Part shown: in pieces, positions 51,551 to 62,523 of the stretch
Layout of the letters: every line of letters begins with the position of its first letter
Numbering within the stretch: position 1 is the stretch's first letter
Position numbers and translations under genes: made by a program
Notes under the pieces: generated by a model
The model's database searches: none
What the model was told of the DNA's origin: nothing
Seen by the model: only the letters and a program-made list of their open reading frames with translations
Source: Trifolium pratense
Taxonomy: Eukaryota > Streptophyta > Magnoliopsida > Fabales > Fabaceae
DNA: 64,000 nucleotides
NCBI RefSeq assembly: GCF_020283565.1
Contig: NC_060062.1
Coordinates: forward strand, 57,000,439 to 57,064,438
Direction: 5' to 3'

Positions 51551-53764
51551 TGTAACGACCCATTTTTCATATTCGTATATTTTATTAAATGTTATTTTAT
51601 TTATTAATTGGCTTTTATTATTTTAGTGAGCGACGAATAATTAGTTAGCGCGAACATAAGTTATTAGACGCGAGAACCTTTGTTTTGGGCTTAATGGGCG
51701 TGAGAGGCCATTTGGGCCTAAGCCAATTGGGCTTGGTTCATGACAATAGAAAGTAGTATAAGTAGCAAGTCAAAACCATGAATAGTATCATAACTTAATT
51801 TCTTTGAGTGAGCAAGAGCAAGAACAAGCTAAGCTAGGGTTTTGGCTAGGAGATCACGAGCAAGAGAGAAGAGGAAAGGCTTGGATTATCATCTTTGCTA
51901 AGGTAAGAGATTAGAATTCATGATTCTTGAGTGGCAAGGAGAGGGGAGATTGTCTATGTCTCCATTCCCGAACTCTCCCACTCAATTTCTTTTTAGACTT
52001 TTGATTAAGCTTTTGTATGTGAGTGTGATGTTCTTCATCATCACTTTGTATGTGTTAATCACTAGCTTGATTTCATGAAAAATATGTATGTGTTTGAATC
52101 ATGTTTGAAAAGTTTATGAAAGTTGCTTAAAATCCAAGAAAAGGGCATGATCATGATTTTGTGAGGTATTTGGAGGTTTGTAAGGGATGATTAATGTTCC
52201 TTGATACCATATATGTTTGAAATTGCTGTTTATAAGAATTTATAACATGTTTGAATGAATTTTTGAGCTGATTCAATGTTAAACCGCCTTAGAAAACTCA
52301 AGAACAGATATTTTCTTTCTGGTGTAGTTCGCTACGCGACCAGGAGATTCGCTACGCGAACCTGCTCGCCACAAGCTCGCTACCTGTTCGCCATGCACCT
52401 GTAATCCTCTGACGTAGTTCGCTACAGCGAACTGAGCTTCGCTTAGCGAATAGTTCGCTACCTGTTCGCTACTGCTTCGCTTAGCGAACAGTACTGAACC
52501 TGCAACTTTTGTTAATGGTTGTAAGTGTAATTAGGCACTTGTAACATGGTTTAAGGGTATCCTTACATGATTGTTGATACATGTTGATACTGTTAATGCT
52601 TATTGTTAATCGTTATATGATTGATAAACGTGTATGCAATAAGTTGTAGCTTAAAGTGAGCAATGTGATGTTTTGGCATTAATTTGTAATGTTAAGTGAA
52701 TGTGTTAGGATTGTGTTCCCGCATTCATAAAAGAGTAGCTTCGAGCTAAAGAATATCATATGGTTGATATGTGCATACATACATGCATTCATGATTGTAT
52801 GTGAACATTGGAAACTTGGGTTCCAATAACGAAAATGGATTATGTGTCCATAATGAAGCCGAGGATCGGATTAGATGAATCCATGAGTCCAGAGCTGCTA
52901 TCCAACAGGATATAAAACTGTGTTGGCTTATCCAAGGGAGATAAGATGGTTCGGTAAGTTCCGACATATCCAGCAAGATATAAAACTGTTCTTGGTCCAC
53001 CGTTGGTGAGACGCCTGGGTACCACATGCATTTAGTCATGTCTAGGGATGGCATGACAGTGAATTAATTGGCATTAGATTGCATCAGGGTATATGCACAT
53101 TTACTTGGTAATTGTTATGTGACATTACTTGACTGGTTTTGACGTGTTTGCTGTAAGTAGCATACTAGGTAAATTTCTATGTATTTAATACGGTAATTGT
53201 ATGGCGTGAGTTAGAATATGTATGATAGTTCGAAAGTGTAAGGCCTTTCTTATACTCGTATGATATGCAATTATGTTTTTCTAACTCTCTGCTTTGTGTT
53301 AATTGCTGGACCTTTGGGGGTTCAGATATTCAGGCTGAGGACTGTGCCGACGATTAGACTGCTGTTTTAGCTTGGTGTTGAAGTATCTTTTGGTGAGGAG
53401 ACTTAGCATAGATTCCTCCTTTTAGTACTAGCTTTTGGTTAGAGTTTGTAAATAGTAAATGCTCTGGTAATGTAACATCGAGTCGGGGATTACGCTTGGC
53501 TTCCATCGTATATCGGTGTTACCTTTTTGATATGCTAGTTCTTGTATAAGTGACATCCTTAGGGATGAATATGACTTATGTATATATATATGTATATATA
53601 TGCATGCTTGGTTTGATTGAATCCGCTGTTGCTTTTCATGTTAAACTTCATGACGCTCTGTGTGTATGCTTGTGTTTTAATTACCGCGTGGCACTCTGCC
53701 TTTACACTTGTTGAAAAGTTTTTAAAATTACGTTTTTAAGGGTAGTATGGGTTAGGGTGTTACA
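51551..53764 (+). repeat. C2 5' LTR
   Basis: 2,214 bases, TGTAACGACCC...TGTTACA. TATA 51757, telo-box TAGGGTTT near 51835, candidate intron 51903-53325 with CTAAC at 53281-53285. The palindrome block 52328-52491 is shorter and has TTCGCTACGCGA units not found in C1 or C3. Confidence 0.93.
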
Positions 53765-53768
53765 ATAG

Positions 53769-53780
53769 TGGTATCAGAGC
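53769..53780 (+). other. primer-binding site of C2 (tRNA-Met)
   Basis: TGGTATCAGAGC after the C2 LTR. Confidence 0.92.
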
Positions 53781-53888
53781 CTGGTTGGTTCGTGTGAACC
53801 AATTAGGACTTTTCTTTTCCCCGTATGAGCATGTGTAGGGAACACTGTTAGTACTTTCTAACGTCTAGTTGTGATTCGTTCAGGAATC

Positions 53889-54218
53889 ATGGCTGCTGCG
53901 AGAACGAATGCCCAGATTGTGGAGGCTTTGGCCGCACTCACCAACATAGTGGTTAGAGATCATCAACCTGGAAGAGAGGTAGAGATGAGGTTGGAACGGT
54001 TCATGAAGCAGAAACCGCCAACATTTACCGGAGGTTACAACCCGGATGGAGCTTACAAGTGGCTAGAGGAACTTGAAATAATTTTTGAAGCAATGGATTG
54101 TTCCGAGGAAGGGAAGACAACCCTTGGGACATATGTGTTGCGCGAGGAAGCGAATGTGTGGTGGAAGAACGCCAAGTTGAGGCTAGGACCCGGTGGTATG
54201 GCTATACCATGGGCAATG
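53889..54218 (+). pseudogene. C2 gag, N-terminal 110 codons, truncated by C3
   Basis: Starts [14 protein letters not shown] and matches C1 gag closely through [11 protein letters not shown], then runs into the C3 LTR. The open frame continuing to 54308 is LTR sequence, not gag. It contains the TrpTrp (NVWWKNAKL) that is a stop in C3. Confidence 0.93.
54214..54218. repeat. left target-site duplication of C3 (CAATG)
   Basis: CAATG of the C2 gag lies directly before the C3 LTR; the right copy is outside the window, so it is inferred. Confidence 0.55.
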
Positions 54219-56464
54219 TGTAACGACCCATTTTTCGTATTCGTATATTTTATTAAATGTTATTTTATTTATCAATTGGCTTTTATTATTTTAGTGAGCG
54301 GCGAATAATTATTTAGCCGAGCGTAAGTTATTAGACGCGAGAACCTTTGTTTTGGGCTTAATGGGCGTGAGAGGCAATGGGCCTAAGCCATTTGGGCTTG
54401 GTTCATGACAATGGAAAGTAGTATAAGTAGCAAGTCAAACACATGAATAGTATCACAATTCATTTCTTTGAGTTTTGAGTGAGTAAGAGCAAGAGAAAAG
54501 CTAAGCTAGGGTTTTGGCTAGGAGAATCACGAGCAAGAGAGGAGAGGAAAGGCTTGGATCATCATCTTTGCTTAAGGTAAGAGATTAGAATTCATGATTC
54601 TTGAGTGGCAAGGAGAGGGGAGATTGTCTATGTCTCCATTCCCGAACTCTCCCACTCAATTTCTTTTAGACTTTTGATTAAGCTTTTGTATGTGAGTGTG
54701 ATGTTCTTCATCATCACTTTGTATGTGTTAATCACTAGCTTGATTTCATGAAAAATATGCATGTGTTTGGATCATGTTGAAAAAGTTTATGAAAGTTGCT
54801 TAAAACCCAAGAAATTGGCATGATTTTGATTGTTTGAGGTATTTGGATGTTTGGAAGGGATGATCAATGTTCCTTGATACCATATATGCTTGAAATAGCT
54901 GTTTATAAGAATTTATAACATGTTTGAATGAATTTTTGAGTTGATTCAATGTTAAACCGCCTTATTGAAACTCAAGAACAGATATTTTTCTGGTATAGTT
55001 CGCTAAGCGACCAGGAGTTCGCTGTAGCGAACATGTTCGCTGAAGCTCGCCAATGCTCGCCATGAGCAGGTGATCCCCTGGTGATGTTCACGTAGGCTCG
55101 CTAAGCCTTCGCTCAGCGAATAGTTCGCTGAAGCTCGCCAATGCTCGCCATGAGCAGGTGACTTCCTGGTGAGGTTCGCCATGTCTCGCTGAGTCTTCGC
55201 TTAGCGAAGGCCTCTGTGACAGCAATTTTTGTTGATGTTTGTAAGTGTGATTAGGCACTTGTAACATGGTTTAAGAGTATCCTTACATGATTGTTGATAC
55301 ATGTTGATACTGTTAATGCTTATTGTTAATCTTTATATGATTGATAAACGTGTATGCAATAAGTTGTAGCTTAAAGTGAGCAATGTGATGTTTTGGCATT
55401 AATTTGTAATGTTAAGTGAATGTGTTAGGATTGTGTTCCCGCATTCATAAAAGAGTAGCTTCGAGCTAGAGAATATCATATGGTTGATATGTGTATGCAT
55501 ACATGCATTCATGATTGTATGTGAACATTGGAAACTTGGGTTCCAATAACGAAAATGGATTATGTGTCCATAATGAAGCCGAGGATCGGATTAGATGAAT
55601 CCATGAGTCCGGAGTTGCTATCCAACAGGATATAAAACTGTGTTGGCTTATCCAAGGGAGATAAGATGGTTCGGTAAGTTCCGACATATCCAGCAAGATA
55701 TAAAACTGTTCTTGGTCCACCGTTGGTGAGACACCTTGGTACCACATGCATTTAGTTATGTCTAGGGATGGCATGACAGTGAATTAATTGGCATTAGATA
55801 CCTTATGGTAAATGCGCATATATTTGATAAATGGTATGTGACATTATTTGGTTGAATTGTGTTGAACTTTATTAATTGATAATTGTTTAGTGCGATGTTT
55901 TGGCGTGAGTTAGAATATGTATGATGTAGTTCGAAAGTGTAAGACCTTTCTTATACTCGTATGATATGCGGTTATGTTTTCTAACTCTCTGCTTTGTGTT
56001 ATTTGCTGGACCTTTGGGGGTTCAGATATTCAGGCTGAGGACTGTGCCGACGTTTAGACTGCTGTTTTAGCTTGGTGTTGAAGTACCTTTTGGTGAGGAG
56101 ACTTAGCATAGATTTCTCCTTTTAGTGCTAGCTTTTGGCTAGAGTTTGTAAATAGTAAATGCTCTGGTAATGTAACATCGAGTCGGGGGTTACGCTTGGA
56201 TTTCATCGTATATCGGTGTTACCTTTTTGATATGCTAGTTCTTGTATAAGTGACATCCTTAGGGATGAATATGGCTTATGTATATATATATGTATATATA
56301 TGCATGCTTGGTGTGATTGAATCCGCTGTTGCTTTTCATGTTAAACTTCATGACGCTCTGTGTGTATGCTTGTGTTTTAATTACCGCGTGGCACTCTGCC
56401 TTTACACTTGTTGAAAAGTTTTTAAAATTACGTTTTTAAGGGTAGTATGGGTTAGGGTGTTACA
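54219..56464 (+). repeat. C3 5' LTR
   Basis: 2,246 bases; TATA 54422, palindrome block 54999-55212, candidate intron 54577-56025 with CTAAC at 55981-55985. Confidence 0.94.
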
Positions 56465-56468
56465 ATAG

Positions 56469-56480
56469 TGGTATCAGAGC
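56469..56480 (+). other. primer-binding site of C3 (tRNA-Met)
   Basis: TGGTATCAGAGC four bases after the LTR. Confidence 0.92.
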
Positions 56481-56586
56481 AGGTCGGTTCGTGTGAACCA
56501 ATTAGGACTTTTCTTTTCCCCGTATGAGCATGTGTAGGGAACACTGTTAGTACTTCTAACGTCTAGTTGTGATTCGTTCAGGAATC

Positions 56587-59500
56587 ATGGCTGCTGCAAG
56601 AACGAATGCCCAGATTGCGGAGGCTTTGGCCGCACTCACCAACATAGTGGTTAGAGATCATCAACCTGGAAGAGAGGTAGAGATGAGGTTGGAACGGTTC
56701 ATGAAGCAGAAACCGCCAACATTTACCGGAGGTTACAACCCGGATGGAGCTCACAAGTGGCTGGAGGAACTTGAAATAATTTTTGAAGCAATGGATTGTT
56801 CCGAGGAAGGGAAGACAACCCTTGCGACATATGTGTTGCGTGAGGAAGCGAACGTGTGGTGAAAGAACGCCAAGTTGAGGCTAGGACCCGGTGGTATGGC
56901 TATACCGTGGGCAATGTTTAAAAGAGAATTTTTGGTTAAGTATTTTCCTGTTGATGTGAAGAACAAGAAAGTGGTGGAATTCATGGAGTTGAAACAGGGA
57001 AATATGACGGTAGCTGACTATGCCGTCAAGTTCGAGACTTTGTGTGCGTTTAGTCCGCATTACAACACTTTGGAAGCGGAGAACGACAAGTGCGTGAAGT
57101 TTGAAAGTGGTCTACGTCCAGACATTAAACATATGATTGGATTTTCACAGATAAGGGATTTTGCGACCCTTGTGAACAAGAGTAGGATCTGTGATGAAGA
57201 TGGTAGGGCAAAGGTGAACTACTACAAAGCTGTGAATGACCGAAAAGGGAAAGGACAAGAGCGCGGAAAACCTTATGACAACCGCGGTAAAGGGAATACA
57301 AGTGGTGGTAAGAAGCCGGTGAATGGGAATTGTTACAACTGTGGAGAACGGGGTCATATGTCTTATGATTGCCCGAAGAAGGGAGATAGGTGTAAGAATT
57401 GTGGAAAGCTGGGTATGTTTCAATTGTGGTGAAGAAGGCCACAAGAGTCCGACTTGTAAGAAGCCCAAGAAGGTGATGGGCAAGGTGTTTGCTTTGAGTG
57501 GAGAGGATGCTAGCCTAGAGGACAATCTCATTAGAGGTACGAGTTTCATCTATGACACTCCTTTAATTGCGATTATAGATACGGGAGCGACGCATTCTTT
57601 TATTTCTTTGGATTGTGCGAAGCGTCTTAGTATTCCTTTAACGGATATGACGGGTAGGATGGAAATAGAAACTCCTGCTAATGGTTCAGTGATTACCCGA
57701 CAAGTATGTCATAATTGCCCCGTAACCATTTTTGGTAGGCACTTTGGTATGGATTTAGTGTGTATTCCACTTAGTGGTATGGATGTAATTTTTGGTATGA
57801 ATTGGTTAATCTTCAACCGAATTCATATCAACTGTCGTGAGAAGGCCGTTGTTTTTCCGAAGCCGGAGGAGAACTTGCATTTGATGAGCGGGAAGGAAGT
57901 ATCGGAAGCGTTGAAAGAACATGCCGAGATGTTCATGATGTTTGCATCATTGAAACTCGAAGGAGGAGTTAAGATAGAAGAGTTACCGATCGTTTGTGAA
58001 TTCCCAGATGTGTTTCCGAATGATATATCTGACGTGCCTCCAAAGCGAGAGGTAGAGTTTTCTATCGACCTAGTACCTGGAACTAGTCCGATATCGATGG
58101 CGCCGTATCGAATGTCAGCGTCAGAGTTGAATGAATTGAAGAAGCAACTTGAAGAGCTGCTTGAGAAGAGGTTTGTTCGACCGAGTGTTTCGCCATGGGG
58201 AGCGCCGGTATTGCTTGTGAAGAAGAAAGATGGAAGCATGAGATTATGTATAGACTATCGTCAGTTGAACAAAGTGACGATCAAGAATAAATATCCACTT
58301 CCGAGAATAGATGATTTGATGGATCAACTAGTTGGAGCTTGCGTGTTTAGTAAGATCGATTTGAGATCTGGATACCATCAGATTAGAGTGAAGACGGAAG
58401 ACATACCTAAGACTGCATTCAGGACGAGGTATGGGCACTACGAGTATTCAGTTATGCCGTTTGGTGTGACCAATGCACCCGGAGTTTTCATGGAGTATAT
58501 GAACCGAATTTTCCATTCATTTTTGGATAGATTCGTGGTGGTGTTCATCGACGACATTTTGATTTACTCAAAATCCGAGGAAGAGCACGAAGAGCACTTG
58601 AGGATTGTTTTGCAAGTCTTGAAGGAGAAGAAGTTGTATGCCAAGTCGTCGAAGTGTGAATTTTGGATGAAAGAGGTGAGTTTCCTAGGGCATATAATTT
58701 CAAGTGGAGGAATCGCGGTAGATCCTGCGAAGGTTGACGCTGTGTCACAGTGGGGAACGCCGGAATCTGTTTCAGAGATTAGAAGTTTCCTTGGTTTAGC
58801 CTGTTATTATAGAAGATTCGTCGAAGGTTTTTCGAAGTTGGCTTTGCCGTTAACCAAGTTGACGAGGAAAGATCAAGCGTTTGTTTGGGATGGTATTTGT
58901 GAGAAGAGTTTCCAAGAGCTCAAGAGAAGATTGACTACTGCACCCGTGTTGATTTTACCTGATGCCAAAGAGTCGTTCGTCGTGTATTGCGATGCTTCGA
59001 AGTTAGGACTTGGCGGAGTGCTTATGCAAGGGGGTAATGTGGTAGCATATGCTTCAAGGCAACTGAAGGTTCACGAGAGGAACTATCCAACGCATGATTT
59101 GGAGTTAGCCGCAGTGGTGTTTGCTTTGAAAGTGTGGAGACACTACTTGTATGGATCGAGGTTCGAAGTGTTTAGTGATCACAAGAGTCTGAAATACTTA
59201 TTCGACCAGAAGGAGTTGAATATGAGGCAACGAAGATGGCTCGAATTCTTAAAGGACTACGATTTTGAATTGAGTTATCACCCCGGAAAAGCCAATGTGG
59301 TGGCCGATGCATTAAGTAGGAAAACTTTGCATATGTCATCATTGATGGTGAGAGAGTTAGAGTTGATTGAAGAATTCCGAGACTTGAGTCTTGTGTGTGA
59401 GGTTACTTCTTCAAGTGTGAAGCTTGGAATGTTAAGATTGACGAATCCTTTTCTTGAAGATATTAAAGAACGTCAGAAATCGGATAAGAAATTGATGGAG

Positions 59501-60919
59501 AAGATGGTACTCATCAATGAAGGCAAGGAGAGCAATATCAAGATTGACGAAGGTGGAGTCATGAGATTTCACGGAAGAGTTTGTGTACCGGATGTACCCG
59601 AATTAAAGAGAATGATCATGGAAGAAGGTCACAGAAGTGGTTTGAGTATTCATCCTGGAGTAACCAAGATGTATCAGGATTTGAGGAAGTTATTTTGGTG
59701 GCCGGGAATGAAGAGGCAAATTTCTGAATTTGTTTATTCCTGCTTAACTTGTCAGAAATCGAAGATCGAACATCAGAAGCCGTTTGGTTTGTTACAACCA
59801 ATGTTTATACCAGAATGGAAATGGGATAGCATTGCAATGGATTTTGTGGGAGGTTTACCGAAGACCAAGAAAGGTAACGAGGTGATTTGGGTAGTGGTAG
59901 ATCGTCTGACGAAGTGTGCTCACTTCATTGCTATCAGGAAAGGTACTTTGGTGCCTAAGTTGGCCGAGATTTATGTGGAGCAGATTGTGAAGCTACATGG
60001 TATTCCAACAAGTATTATTTCGGATAGAGATCCGAGATTTACTTCTAGATTTTGGGAAAGCTTGCAAGAAGCTTTAGGAACGAAGTTGAGGTTGAGTTCA
60101 GCTTATCATCCTCAGACAGATGGTCAGTCGGAGAGGACGATACAATCCTTAGAGGATTTGTTGAGGGCTTGTGTTTTGGAGCAAAACGTGAATTGGGATT
60201 CTTGTTTGCCGTTGGTAGAGTTTACATACAACAACAGTTACCATTCTAGTATCGGAATGGCACCGTTTGAGGCTTTGTATGAGAGAAGGTGTAGGACACC
60301 TCTGTGTTGGTATGAAACTGGAGAAGGTGCAATTCTTGGACCAGAGATTGTACAAGAAACAACAGAGAAGATTCGGATGATTCGTGAGAAGATGAAAGCG
60401 TCTCAGAGTCGACAGAAGAGTTATCATGATAAGAGGAGGAAGGTCATTGAATTCCAAGAAGGGGATCATGTATTCCTACGAGTTACATCGACTACTGGAG
60501 TAGGTCGTGCGTTGAAGTCAAGGAAGTTGACATCGAGGTTTATTGGACCGTTTGAGATTTTGAAGCGAGTTGGGAAAGTTGCATATAGGATTGCATTACC
60601 GCCATCATTGGCGAATTTGCACGATGTTTTCCATGTATCACAGTTGCGCAAGTATGTGTCTGATCCGACACACGTGATTGAATCGGACGATGTTCAAGTG
60701 AGGGATGACTTGACCATCGAGACTGTGCCTTTGAGAATCGAAGGAAGAGAAGTGAAGAGGTTGAGAAACAAAGAGATTGCATCCGTGAAAGTCGTGTGTG
60801 GAGGACCGGCTGGAGAGAATGCAACGTGGGAGTTGGAAAGCAAGATGAGAGATTCTTATCCCGATCTGTTTCTAGGTAATTTCGAGGGTGAAATTCTTTT
60901 AAGGGGGGTAGGATTGTAA
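56587..60919 (+). pseudogene. C3 gag-pol polyprotein, nonsense codon and frameshifting deletion
   Basis: Start ATG at 56587 ([14 protein letters not shown]). A TGA at 56860-56862 replaces the second Trp of NVWW. About 32 bases are missing near 57413 relative to C1, destroying the second zinc knuckle after CKNCGKLG and changing frame. The third knuckle ([14 protein letters not shown]) and everything downstream are open in the new frame to 60919. There the protease has the normal DTG, RT has FIDD, and the integrase keeps its catalytic Glu because the C1 stop is CAG here. In the chromodomain-like end, VVWGG of C1 is VVCGG. C1 and C3 therefore have complementary defects. Confidence 0.93.
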
Positions 60920-62523
60920 CGACCCATTTTTCGTATTCGTATATTTTATTAAATGTTATTTTATTTATTAATTGGCTTTTATTATTTTAGTGAGCGGCGA
61001 ATAATTATTTAGCCGAGCGTAAGTTATTAGACGCGAGAACCTTTGTTTTGGGCTTAATGGGCGTGAGAGGCAATGGGCCTAAGCCATTTGGGCTTGGTTC
61101 ATGACAATGGAAAGTAGTATAAGTAGCAAGTCAAACACATGAATAGTATCACAATTCATTTCTTTGAGTTTTGAGTGAGTAAGAGCAAGAGCAAAGCTAA
61201 GCTAGGGTTTTGGCTAGGAGAATCACGAGCAAGAGAGGAGAGGAAAGGCTTGGATCATCATCTTTGCTTAAGGTAAGAGATTAGAATTCATGATTCTTGA
61301 GTGGCAAGGAGAGGGGAGATTGTCTATGTCTCCATTCCCGAACTCTCCCACTCAATTTCTTTTAGACTTTTGATTAAGCTTTTGTATGTGAGTGTGATGT
61401 TCTTCATCATCACTTTGTATGTGTTAATCACTAGCTTGATTTCATGAAAAATATGCATGTGTTTGGATCATGTTGAAAAAGTTTATGAAAGTTGCTTAAA
61501 ACCCAAGAAATTGGCATGATTTTGATTGTTTGAGGTATTTGGATGTTTGGAAGGGATGATCAATGTTCCTTGATACCATATATGCTTGAAATAGCTGTTT
61601 ATAAGAATTTATAACATGTTTGAATGAATTTTTGAGTTGATTCAATGTTAAACCGCCTTATTGAAACTCAAGAACAGATATTTTTCTGGTATAGTTCGCT
61701 AAGCGACCAGGAGTTCGCTGTAGCGAACATGTTCGCTGAAGCTCGCCAATGCTCGCCATGAGCAGGTGATCCCCTGGTGATGTTCACGTAGGCTCGCTAA
61801 GCCTTCGCTCAGCGAATAGTTCGCTGAAGCTCGCCAATGCTCGCCATGAGCAGGTGACTTCCTGGTGAGGTTCGCCATGTCTCGCTGAGTCTTCGCTTAG
61901 CGAAGGCCTCTGTGACAGCAATTTTTGTTGATGTTTGTAAGTGTGATTAGGCACTTGTATCATGGTTTAAGAGTATCCTTACATGATTGTTGATACATGT
62001 TGATACTGTTAATGCTTATTGTTAATCGTTATATGATTGATAAACGTGTATGCAATAAGTTGTAGCTTAAAGTGAGCAATGTGATGTTTTGGCATTAATC
62101 TGTAATGTTAAGTGAATGTGTTAGGATTGTGTTCCCGCATTCATAAAAGAGTAGCTTCGAGCTAGAGAATATCATATGGTTGATATGTGTATGCATACAT
62201 GCATTCATGATTGTATGTGAACATTGGAAACTTGGGTTCCAATAACGAAAATGGATTATGTGTCCATAATGAAGCCGAGGATCGGATTAGATGAATCCAT
62301 GAGTCCGGAGTTGCTATCCAACAGGATATAAAACTGTGTTGGCTTATCCAAGGGAGATAAGATGGTTCGGTAAGTTCCGACATATCCAGCAAGATATAAA
62401 ACTGTTCTTGGTCCACCGTTGGTGAGACACCTTGGTACCACATGCATTTAGTTATGTCTAGGGATGGCATGACAGTGAATTAATTGGCATTAGATACCTT
62501 ATGGTAAATGCGCATATGATTGA
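60915..62523 (+). repeat. C3 3' LTR, truncated
   Basis: First 1,609 bases of the LTR; the gag-pol stop TAA (60917-60919) lies within it. TATA 61118, donor-like site at 61273. Interrupted within ...GCGCATATGATTGA by E, so the acceptor part is lost here. Confidence 0.92.

Larger units (their letters stand above)
51551..54218 (+). mobile_element. element C2: chromovirus fragment (5' LTR and start of gag)
   Basis: 5' LTR 51551-53764, primer site 53769-53780 and gag from 53889, cut at 54218 by C3. Its LTR differs from C1 and C3 mainly in the palindrome block and near 53075-53270. The 3' part must lie beyond the window. Confidence 0.92.
54219..62523 (+). mobile_element. element C3: chromovirus (Tekay-like), 3' LTR truncated by E
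   Basis: 5' LTR 54219-56464, primer site, broken gag-pol, purine tract 60901-60911, 3' LTR from 60915 until E begins at 62524. The two LTRs differ at about four bases over the 1.6 kb that can be compared, so it is a young insertion although its gag-pol is defective. Confidence 0.93.

Noticed and set aside
54127..54308. C-terminal extension of C2 gag past 54218
   Set aside because: The last 30 codons of that frame are translated C3 LTR, not gag.
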